The notes below the pieces were generated by a model. It was not told the origin of the DNA and made no database searches. It saw only the letters and a list, made by a program, of their open reading frames with translations. A DNA stretch of 64,000 bases from Taibaiella sp041660405 (GTDB taxonomy: Bacteria > Bacteroidota > Bacteroidia > Chitinophagales > Chitinophagaceae): assembly GCA_041660405.1 (NCBI GenBank), contig JBAZWL010000026.1:1-64000 (forward strand). Reading direction: 5' to 3'. This document shows positions 1-5,952 of the stretch, piece by piece; position 1 is the first letter of the stretch, and each line of letters begins with the position of its first letter. Both the position numbers and the translations under genes were made by a program.

Positions 1-29
1 TTTCAGGCTCCAGGGTTTATAGGCACAAA

Positions 30-61
30 AAAAGTAGCAAACCAAAAGATTTGCTACTTTT
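30..61 (-). terminator. Intrinsic terminator after the HTH gene
   Basis: A perfect 12-bp stem (30-41 with 50-61) has an 8-nt loop. It is rich in T on both sides, so it could stop transcription from either strand. It lies about 60 bp beyond the stop of the minus-strand HTH gene. Confidence 0.6.
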
Positions 62-123
62 AAATTGACTTTTTTTATTCTTTAATCCTGTATCGTTTTT
101 TTAGGACTAGTTATTGTTGTCAT

Positions 124-498
124 TTAAGGTTTTTGATGTACAATACTTTTGTAGATACTTAATTCTTTCTCAAGCTCCGCTATACGCTTGTCTTTCTCTG
201 TACATTGTTCTTTCAAAATAATTATAGCTTCCTCATGGCCAGCATATTTATATGGAACCGGCAAACTCATCCCCATCTCTGCAAATAAATTGTACCCGAT
301 AGCTACACTGATATTCCAAAGTATCCCCGCCTGTAAAGACCCTCTGCCAAAGTACCGCGTTACTCCAATAGGTGTTATATTCAGTTTGCGTGCAAGTATT
401 GCATTAGAAACACCTTTTTGCCTTAGCCTCATTCTTACCAGCTCTCCCATATGCGGGTAAGGTTTATCGCTCTGGATCTGATATTTTCTAGGTTGCAT
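124..498 (-). CDS. Small HTH DNA-binding protein with C-terminal coiled coil
   Basis: This 124-residue protein has a Cro/C1-type helix-turn-helix at about residues 16-70, with recognition region ILARKLNITPIGVTRYF. A charged heptad-like helix follows at about 90-118 (KDKRIAELEKELSIYK) and probably oligomerises it. It is not closely similar to the three HTH proteins at 21761-34444. The ATG at 498 is preceded by a short palindrome, GTTTTAAAAC (508-517), and further upstream by the phased array at 568-833. The array fills the gene's whole upstream region, so the protein is the obvious candidate to bind it. That link is inference; no target is known. Confidence 0.75.
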   Translation of the reverse strand: MQPRKYQIQSDKPYPHMGELVRMRLRQKGVSNAILARKLNITPIGVTRYFGRGSLQAGILWNISVAIGYNLFAEMGMSLPVPYKYAGHEEAIIILKEQCTEKDKRIAELEKELSIYKSIVHQKP

Positions 499-567
499 TA
501 ATATTCAGTTTTAAAACATACTTGCAATAACCGTTCCACTTTTCAAAAATCGGGAGGAAATTTAATG

Positions 568-833
568 CTTAAACATTAAGTAATTCAGCTTAAAGCTTAA
601 TGGTGAATACCTTATGATTAAAAAAATAAGCTTTAAAGGCCACTTACCTATTCTTTACGATAAGAAAAATAATCTTAAAGCATACATAATAAAACTTAAA
701 GCATAGTTATCTAAGTTTAAAGTATAATCAGGTCAGCTTTGAGACATTAGTAGTAAGCTTAAAGCATATTTATTTAGCCTTAAAGCTTAACCTACTCGCC
801 TTTGAAGTGGGTAGATTGTAAGCTTAAAAGCTA
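568..833. repeat. Array of 13 CTTAAAGCATA-like 11-mers phased at about 21 bp
   Basis: Units begin at 568, 589, 611, 631, 653, 674, 695, 716, 737, 758, 779, 800 and 823. Steps from 653 to 800 are exactly 21 bp; the others are 20-23. Three units are exactly CTTAAAGCATA (674, 695, 758) and two are CTTAAAGCTTA (589, 779); the rest are degenerate. The roughly 10-bp stretches between units are not conserved. A 21-bp period is two helical turns, which places every unit on the same DNA face. The array fills the space between the HTH gene start and the clpP terminator, and no gene is visible within it. Confidence 0.8.
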
Positions 834-860
834 TAATTTGAGTAATCCTTTTTAGCAGAA

Positions 861-892
861 AAAGGGCTGACAGATTGCTCTGTCAGCCCTTT
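861..892 (-). terminator. Terminator of the clpP pair
   Basis: A perfect 14-bp stem (861-874 with 879-892) with a 4-nt loop is followed on the minus strand by a T-rich tract. It lies about 50 bp after the stop of the downstream clpP. Confidence 0.8.
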
Positions 893-939
893 CATAATAT
901 TAACGTTTCTCGAAAATCCCCGAAAACTGCGGGCAAAAA

Positions 940-1593
940 TTACAGCTTATCTATTATTTTATCTACAATACCATATTTGATAGCTGATTCAGCATCCATC
1001 CAATAATCGCGTTCCAAATCCAGCAAAACTTTGTCGTAAGGCTGGCCGCAGTTTTCCGCAAGAATTTTGGCACTCATTTCTTTGGTTTTCTGAATCTGTA
1101 CGGCATGTATTTCCAGATCAGCAGATACACCCTGGAAGTAACCACCCAGGCTTGGCTGATGTATCATCACCTCGCCATGAGGGAAGATATAACGTTTACC
1201 TTTTTCGCCACCGGAAAGCAGGATAGAACCCATACTGGCCGCAAGTCCCATACAAATGGTAGATACTGGCGATTTGATCATTTTCATTACATCGTAGATC
1301 ACAAATCCACTGGTTACTACCCCACCTGGGCTATTGATGTAAAACTTAATTTCCTTGCCTGGCTTATCAGCATCCAGTAGTAAAAGTTTATTCACCACAT
1401 CTTTGGCAGATTTGTCTTCCACTGGACCCCACAGGTAAACTGTACGGTTCTTGAAGAACATTTCCTCCATTTTTTTCATAGCGATGCTGCCCGGTACCGG
1501 CTTATCTACTACCGGCTTTTCTTCTTCATCATCCTCTTCGTCATCATCGCTGCTATATCGAAGGCTCAACTGAGCCAGATCATATTGATTCAT
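940..1593 (-). CDS. clpP: ClpP-family serine protease (second of a tandem pair)
   Basis: This 217-residue protein is an ATP-dependent Clp protease proteolytic subunit, a cytosolic serine peptidase that forms heptameric rings with ClpX or ClpC. The catalytic triad is intact: Ser120 in GLAASMGS, His145 in MIHQP and Asp196 in ERDYW. It carries an unusual acidic N-terminal extension (residues 16-25, nearly all Asp and Glu) that the upstream paralogue lacks. It starts 29 bp after the upstream clpP, so the two are probably co-transcribed and could form mixed rings. No clpX or trigger factor gene is adjacent. Confidence 0.93.
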   Translation of the reverse strand: MNQYDLAQLSLRYSSDDDEEDDEEEKPVVDKPVPGSIAMKKMEEMFFKNRTVYLWGPVEDKSAKDVVNKLLLLDADKPGKEIKFYINSPGGVVTSGFVIYDVMKMIKSPVSTICMGLAASMGSILLSGGEKGKRYIFPHGEVMIHQPSLGGYFQGVSADLEIHAVQIQKTKEMSAKILAENCGQPYDKVLLDLERDYWMDAESAIKYGIVDKIIDKL

Positions 1594-1622
1594 ATTGCTA
1601 ATTGAAATTTTAGAATTAAAAA

Positions 1623-2315
1623 TTAGTTTTTCTTTTTAGGATTTGGTCTTAGTACTTCATCCACAAGACCGTATTCTTTGGCTTCATCAGCAAGCAACCA
1701 GAAATCTCGGTCGCTGTCTTTTTCTACCTTTTCAATAGGCTGGCCGGAGTGGTCACTTATGATCTGGTACAAATTTTGTTTTACTCTTTGTATTTCCTTT
1801 ACGGTAATGCTGATATCAGTCGCTTGCCCGCCTATGGCGCTGCTTGGCTGGTGCATCATAATACGTGCGTGGCGCAAAGCAGTACGTTTGCCCTGAGTAC
1901 CGGCACACATCAATACAGCGCCCATACTGGCTGCCATACCGGTACAAATGGTAGCAATATCAGGATTTACAATCTGCATAGTATCATAGATACCAAGACC
2001 TGCATATACACTACCACCAGGACTGTTGATATACATTTGTACATCGCGGGTACGATCGGTACTTTCCAGGAATAATAATTGCGCAGTTACAATATTGGCC
2101 ACATAATCATTAATAGGTTCCCCCAGGAAAATGATACGATCCATCATCAACCGGCTGAACACATCCATAGAAGCTACATTCATAGGACGCTCTTCAATAA
2201 TGTATGGTGTCAATGCTGTAGGCTGGGCACTTACATGCGCGGCATAGCTATCAAATGTATTGCTATTGATGCCCCGATGTTTTACCGCATATTTGCGAAA
2301 CTCGTTAGAATTCAT
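1623..2315 (-). CDS. clpP: ClpP-family serine protease (first of a tandem pair)
   Basis: This 230-residue ClpP paralogue has a complete triad: Ser130 in GMAASMGA, His155 in MMHQP and Asp204 in DRDFW. The INSPGG substrate-strand motif is at 96-101. The first 45 residues are a poorly conserved extension, possibly a propeptide or an axial-loop region. The C-terminus is basic and ends PKKK. It leads a two-gene operon that ends at the hairpin at 861-892. The two proteins are clearly diverged, so this is an old duplication rather than a recent tandem copy. Confidence 0.93.
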   Translation of the reverse strand: MNSNEFRKYAVKHRGINSNTFDSYAAHVSAQPTALTPYIIEERPMNVASMDVFSRLMMDRIIFLGEPINDYVANIVTAQLLFLESTDRTRDVQMYINSPGGSVYAGLGIYDTMQIVNPDIATICTGMAASMGAVLMCAGTQGKRTALRHARIMMHQPSSAIGGQATDISITVKEIQRVKQNLYQIISDHSGQPIEKVEKDSDRDFWLLADEAKEYGLVDEVLRPNPKKKN

Positions 2316-2615
2316 TTTTAAATCTGATTTATAATGAAAGATAAATTTAGGGCTTTTCTTTTCTAAAAATCCAAAGCCTTCGTTTCATAACTGTAACAAA
2401 TATCAATCCAAATGCCGAAAATGCCAAATCGTCATTTTCAATGAATATAGAACGGCATGGATGGCAAATATTATTCCATATTGACACAGTTGATAACGGC
2501 AACAGATGACGGTAACGCCGAAAAGCACATATTGTTTATGCTTTGAGGCAGAAAAGGGAAAAGCTGCAGGGACCAATAATGTTCCTGCAGCTTTTATTAC
2601 TATTGGTTCTGTTTA
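2316..2615. other. Intergenic gap upstream of clpP
   Basis: This 300-bp gap should hold the clpP operon promoter on the minus strand and the terminator of the next gene (2559-2595). I see no coding potential and no clear -7 element. Confidence 0.4.
2559..2595 (-). terminator. Terminator of the DinB/DUF1569-like gene
   Basis: A perfect 12-bp stem (AAAAGCTGCAGG at 2559-2570 with its complement at 2584-2595) with a 13-nt loop lies 20 bp beyond the stop of the minus-strand gene at 2616-3083. Confidence 0.7.
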
Positions 2616-3083
2616 TTATCCTATAGCCACACCAAACTGGCGCAGGTGATGCAAAGCATGTTTATGCAGCAAAAGCACTTGTAGTTCAAAATCCATTTCA
2701 CCGAAAACCGCGTTCACTACTTTCTTGCCGGGTTCTTGTTGGTAGACTTCAAAAAAGTAGTCGATCTCTGTCCCTAATTCAGACAGAGCCGCGGACATAC
2801 TTTCATGAACTACCGGTAATGGCTCTTCGGCCATAAGCTTGTTCACAGTGTTTTCCCTGAACTGCTTGTCACTTCTGATAAACTCATGCATTTTAGGAAT
2901 ATGCTCTTCCGGCGTCATTAAAGGGAAAGTGACTTTTCCGCTAGCTACACGAAAGGCATCGCGGCTTAAATGTTCTACCATTTGTTGCGGATTCATTTTG
3001 CCCCAAGCTGGAACGCGATCAGCAGGAATACTTACCAGGTGACCGGTAAGTTCATTTTTCAGGAAAGAGATTTTGTGCTCCAT
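2616..3083 (-). CDS. DinB-like / DUF1569-type four-helix protein
   Basis: This 155-residue cytosolic protein has no signal peptide. KMNPQQMVEHL (residues 29-39) and the C-terminal LHKHALHHLRQFG are typical of the DUF1569 branch of the DinB superfamily. The histidines in those segments (His38, His142, His145/146) are likely metal ligands. Other superfamily members include metal-dependent thiol transferases, but the substrate here is unknown. It starts only 20 bp after the ridA stop and may be co-transcribed with it. Confidence 0.65.
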   Translation of the reverse strand: MEHKISFLKNELTGHLVSIPADRVPAWGKMNPQQMVEHLSRDAFRVASGKVTFPLMTPEEHIPKMHEFIRSDKQFRENTVNKLMAEEPLPVVHESMSAALSELGTEIDYFFEVYQQEPGKKVVNAVFGEMDFELQVLLLHKHALHHLRQFGVAIG

Positions 3084-3102
3084 AAATTAATATTTTCAGA
3101 AA

Positions 3103-3483
3103 TTATTTAGCTGCGATAACAGATATTTCCACATTTACAAACTTCGGTAAAGCCGCTACCTGAACAGTTTCCCGGGCAGGTGCGTTTTCGGTAAAGTATT
3201 TTGCATATACCTCATTTACCAAAGCAAACTGCTTCATATCAGTAAGGAAAATACTGCTTTTTACCACGTTCGAAAAATCCATGCCAGCTTCTTTCAAAAT
3301 GGCTGCGAGATTCTGCATTACTTTTTCAGTTTCATCCTGAATGCCGGATTGTACCAGTTCTCCTGTTGCGGGATCAATCGGTATTTGCCCCGAAACAAAT
3401 AAGAAATCGCCTACGCGCATGGCCTGGTTATAAGGGCCTATAGGTGCCGGAGCACCGGAAGTATTGATGATTTGCTTTTCCAT
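3103..3483 (-). CDS. ridA: RidA-family enamine/imine deaminase
   Basis: This 126-residue protein hydrolyses reactive enamine/imine intermediates made by PLP enzymes such as threonine dehydratase, protecting the cell from 2-aminoacrylate damage. The key arginine is Arg104 in APARETVQ and the glutamate is Glu119 in VNVEISV; both match active RidA proteins. I chose the ATG at 3483 because the protein then begins with the family-typical MEKQIINTSGAPAPIGPY. A longer reading from 3507 would add eight atypical residues and run through the promoter. The -7 element places the transcription start almost exactly on this ATG, suggesting a leaderless mRNA. Confidence 0.93.
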   Translation of the reverse strand: MEKQIINTSGAPAPIGPYNQAMRVGDFLFVSGQIPIDPATGELVQSGIQDETEKVMQNLAAILKEAGMDFSNVVKSSIFLTDMKQFALVNEVYAKYFTENAPARETVQVAALPKFVNVEISVIAAK

Positions 3484-3487
3484 CAAG

Positions 3488-3495
3488 CAAATGTA
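3488..3495 (-). promoter_or_regulatory. -7 element of the ridA promoter
   Basis: TACATTTG on the minus strand matches the Bacteroidota -7 consensus TAnnTTTG. It ends four bases before the ridA ATG, which predicts a leaderless transcript. It lies back to back with the tsaB promoter. Confidence 0.55.
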
Positions 3496-3496
3496 A

Positions 3497-3504
3497 TACT
3501 TTTG
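3497..3504 (+). promoter_or_regulatory. -7 element of the tsaB promoter
   Basis: TACTTTTG matches TAnnTTTG, with a TTTG (3471-3474) 22 bp upstream as a possible -33 element. The expected leader is only about 13 nt. Confidence 0.6.
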
Positions 3505-3521
3505 CAATCTTATTTTTCCAG

Positions 3522-4169
3522 ATGCCTAACCTCCTTTACATAGATACTTCTGCATCAAAAGCTACCGTTGCCTTTTCGCAAGAAGGCAAGACTGTAGCTA
3601 TACGTATGCATGACAATGCTAATGAACAGGCAGCAGTACTCAACATAATGATCAATAATGTTTTAGAAGAAGCATCCAATACTTTAGACAATGTTGATGC
3701 CTTATGTGTATGCGCCGGTCCAGGATCATATACTGGTCTGCGTGTAGGATTGAGTACAGCAAAGGGTATTGCCTATGTAAAAGATATTCCCCTAATGCTG
3801 TTTAACAGGCTGGATTTGATCGCATGGGAGCAAAATAAAAAAGAACCATTTGCAATAGCGCTAAAAGCACGGAACGGAGAATATTTCTTTGCTACTTATA
3901 CAGATAAAGGAGCTCAAAGCAATCCACCACAACATCTTTTTGAACAGGACTTAGCTCCTTATGTATCGCAAGACTTGCTCTTTATTACTGATGATGTTGA
4001 CTTTTCAGTTTCGCAACATAAAGAGACTATTGATGCCAACCATACTTTAGATATGAATAGCTGGATAGCTAATGCAGAAGAGCGTTTCCGCCTTAAACAA
4101 TTTGACGACCTTGCCTATTCAGAGCCTTTTTACCTGAAGTCAGCCTACACTACACAAAGCAAAAAATAA
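3522..4169 (+). CDS. tsaB: tRNA threonylcarbamoyladenosine biosynthesis protein TsaB
   Basis: This 215-residue ASKHA-fold protein has the N-terminal motif LLYIDTSASKATVAF and the signature GPGSYTGLR at 66-74. TsaB is the scaffold that joins TsaD and TsaE to transfer the threonylcarbamoyl group to A37 of ANN-decoding tRNAs; it has no catalytic activity alone. Length is normal for the family. It is divergent from ridA and 45 bp upstream of the thioesterase gene, with which it probably forms an operon. Confidence 0.93.
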   Translation: MPNLLYIDTSASKATVAFSQEGKTVAIRMHDNANEQAAVLNIMINNVLEEASNTLDNVDALCVCAGPGSYTGLRVGLSTAKGIAYVKDIPLMLFNRLDLIAWEQNKKEPFAIALKARNGEYFFATYTDKGAQSNPPQHLFEQDLAPYVSQDLLFITDDVDFSVSQHKETIDANHTLDMNSWIANAEERFRLKQFDDLAYSEPFYLKSAYTTQSKK

Positions 4170-4214
4170 AAATAGCTTTCCAATTTCAAGTTTCTAATTC
4201 CAATTTCCAAAATA

Positions 4215-4730
4215 ATGCAACAACAAGCGAAGACTGCAAGCAATTCTTTTACCATAATGAGTGAACTGGTACTGCCCAGTGAGACCAATACTCTAGGCAA
4301 CCTTATGGGAGGCAAACTGATGTACTGGATGGACATTGCTGCCGGTATTGCCGCACAAAAACATTGTAATACTGTTGCTGTTACCGCTTCTGTAGATAAT
4401 ATTTCGTTTGCCAACCCTGTTAAGCTAGGTGATCTGCTTACTATAGAATCTAAGGTAACACGCTCTTTCAACAGCTCTATGGAAGTGTACCTCAAAGTAT
4501 GGGGCGAAGATCTTCGTGCACAGCATAAATATCTTTCCAACGAAGCTTATTTTACATTCGTATCGCTTGGTGCCAATGGCAGGCCTTACACTGTTCCGGA
4601 ACTGATACCAGAAACAGATATAGAGAAGGAGATGTATAATGGAGCATTACGCAGGCGCCAGTTACGTCTTATCCTGGGTGGTAAAATGAAACCGGAAGAT
4701 GCGGGCGAACTGAAAGCGCTGTTTGTATAA
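4215..4730 (+). CDS. Acyl-CoA thioesterase, hotdog fold
   Basis: This 171-residue cytosolic protein is of the YciA/BACH type. The N-terminal segment LPSETNTLGNLMGGKLMYWMD contains the Asn and Asp region that forms the active site in this family, and SVDNISFANPVKLGD is the second hotdog signature. It would hydrolyse acyl-CoA thioesters; chain-length preference cannot be read from the sequence. It has one hotdog domain plus a C-terminal helical tail from about residue 130. It lies 45 bp after tsaB with no promoter or terminator seen between them. Confidence 0.88.
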   Translation: MQQQAKTASNSFTIMSELVLPSETNTLGNLMGGKLMYWMDIAAGIAAQKHCNTVAVTASVDNISFANPVKLGDLLTIESKVTRSFNSSMEVYLKVWGEDLRAQHKYLSNEAYFTFVSLGANGRPYTVPELIPETDIEKEMYNGALRRRQLRLILGGKMKPEDAGELKALFV

Positions 4731-4760
4731 TCTAATTTTGCTGCTCTTACCAACTAAAAG

Positions 4761-4768
4761 TATATTTG
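4761..4768 (+). promoter_or_regulatory. -7 element for the PH-domain protein gene
   Basis: TATATTTG matches TAnnTTTG 16 bp before the ATG at 4785, giving an expected leader of about 12 nt. Confidence 0.5.
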
Positions 4769-4784
4769 AACCAAAATAATATTG

Positions 4785-5294
4785 ATGAGCCAGATCAATC
4801 AGAATAATCTTGACCTGCACAATAATGGCGAGCAAATGGTGTGGAAAGGTTCTTCTTCCCAGCTACTTAATTTTAAACATTACATCATCGCAATTATTGT
4901 GATTGCAGCTTCCGTTTGGGCGGCTGTACATTTTGATAATAATTACATTTTACTAGTTGCATTGTTGGCTGCGTTATACGCTTTATATCAATTCCTGATT
5001 GTAAATTCAGCCAGCTATACCCTTACCAATCAAAGGATCATAAGACGATATGGTTTGTTTAACCGTACTACTTTCGAAATAGAATTGTACCGGGTAAAAG
5101 ATGTTCATCTGTATGAACCGCTGCAGTTACGTATGTTTGGATTGGGTACTATTTCACTCATTTCTTCCCAAAGAAGCACACAGATATTTGAACTTACCGC
5201 CATTAAAAATGCCGTTGAAATAAGAGAACAAATACGCCACCTGGTAGAGCGGAGAAGGAATGAAAAAGGTGTGGGCGAGTATGATACGAATTGA
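4785..5294 (+). CDS. Bacterial PH-domain (bPH2) membrane protein
   Basis: This 169-residue protein has a polar N-terminus, two hydrophobic helices at about 31-49 and 53-72, and a cytoplasmic bacterial PH domain of the YdbS type (YTLTNQRIIRRYGLFNRT, then IELYRVKDVHL). The domain class is common in small membrane proteins, but its ligand is unknown. The start is the ATG at 4785; the TTG one codon earlier is unlikely. The C-terminus is rich in Arg and Glu and probably faces the cytosol. Confidence 0.8.
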   Translation: MSQINQNNLDLHNNGEQMVWKGSSSQLLNFKHYIIAIIVIAASVWAAVHFDNNYILLVALLAALYALYQFLIVNSASYTLTNQRIIRRYGLFNRTTFEIELYRVKDVHLYEPLQLRMFGLGTISLISSQRSTQIFELTAIKNAVEIREQIRHLVERRRNEKGVGEYDTN

Positions 5295-5335
5295 GCCCAA
5301 AACATCAAATAAAACAGGCTTTTTAATAAAATCAG

Positions 5336-5343
5336 TAAATTTG
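5336..5343 (+). promoter_or_regulatory. -7 element of the toxin-antitoxin operon
   Basis: TAAATTTG matches TAnnTTTG and is followed, unusually for this window, by a good Shine-Dalgarno sequence (AAAAGGAG, 5346-5353) 8 bp before the antitoxin ATG. Confidence 0.55.
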
Positions 5344-5361
5344 TGAAAAGGAGATGAAGTT

Positions 5362-5598
5362 ATGGACACAGTTATGATAAAAGGACGCTTGCACGAATAT
5401 ATTGAACGTGCTGATGATAAGCACCTTGAAGCAATTTATATATTACTGGAAAAAGAAATTACAACTTCACATCAATACGATCAGGCATCTTTGGATATGC
5501 TTTATAGCCGCAGGGATAACCATCTTGAAGGAAAAAGTAAATCTTATACTGTAAAGGAGGCTTTTGATTCTATAAGGGCAAATAATTCGAAAAGATAA
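5362..5598 (+). CDS. Antitoxin of a ParE/RelE-type toxin-antitoxin pair
   Basis: This 78-residue acidic and helical protein resembles the short addiction-module antitoxins that lie directly before ParE-type toxins. The N-terminal MIKGRLHEYIERADDKHLEAIY segment looks like a dimerisation and DNA-binding part, and the C-terminal SYTVKEAFDSIRAN could wrap the toxin. The gene stops one base before the toxin start. Assignment rests mainly on size and position; I do not see a confident RHH or HTH fold. Confidence 0.72.
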   Translation: MDTVMIKGRLHEYIERADDKHLEAIYILLEKEITTSHQYDQASLDMLYSRRDNHLEGKSKSYTVKEAFDSIRANNSKR

Positions 5599-5599
5599 T

Positions 5600-5908
5600 A
5601 TGCCCTATACTCTTGTTATTAAAGAAGAAGCCAGGCTTGATATGCTTGAGGCTTATCAATACTACGAACAGCAACAAACAGGATTAGGAGAACAATTTTT
5701 ATCGGAAGTCGAGAAACGATTAGATGATATAACAAGTCACCCAGAATATTATAGCTTTATTGATAATAGAAAAATATTGAGAGATATCGTACTAGATAAA
5801 TTCCCCTACGTTGTGATTTATGATGTTATAGGATTTGAGATCACTGTTTTTGCTGTTCATTTCACCAAAAGAAATCCTGCTAAAACAAATATTCCCAGAA
5901 TAGAATAG
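5600..5908 (+). CDS. ParE/RelE-superfamily toxin
   Basis: This 102-residue protein has the ParE layout: N-terminal strand YTLVIKEEARLDMLEAYQYYE, two helices, then RKILRDIVLDKFPYVVIYDV and a last strand ITVFAVHFTKRNP. ParE proteins poison gyrase and RelE proteins cleave mRNA on the ribosome; the present sequence fits ParE better, but the target is inferred. It is translationally close to its antitoxin. Its last codons and stop lie inside the left arm of a perfect 22-bp inverted repeat shared as a terminator with dnaX. Confidence 0.82.
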   Translation: MPYTLVIKEEARLDMLEAYQYYEQQQTGLGEQFLSEVEKRLDDITSHPEYYSFIDNRKILRDIVLDKFPYVVIYDVIGFEITVFAVHFTKRNPAKTNIPRIE

Positions 5909-5942
5909 CCATTACAAATTGTAATGGCTATTCTATTCTGGG
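5894..5942. terminator. Perfect 22-bp inverted repeat between convergent genes
   Basis: Arms 5894-5915 and 5921-5942 are exact complements separated by AAATT. The left arm includes the last codons and stop of the toxin gene, and the right arm ends 10 bp before the dnaX stop. It probably terminates both convergent transcripts. Its length and perfection are unusual. Confidence 0.75.
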
Positions 5943-5952
5943 TTATTGAACT

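Noticed and set aside
568..833. Possible CRISPR array
   Set aside because: The repeat is 11 bp with spacers of about 10 bp, far too short, and many units are degenerate; no cas genes are present.
4145..4540. 131-codon minus-strand frame between tsaB and the thioesterase gene
   Set aside because: It overlaps the thioesterase core and has no family resemblance.
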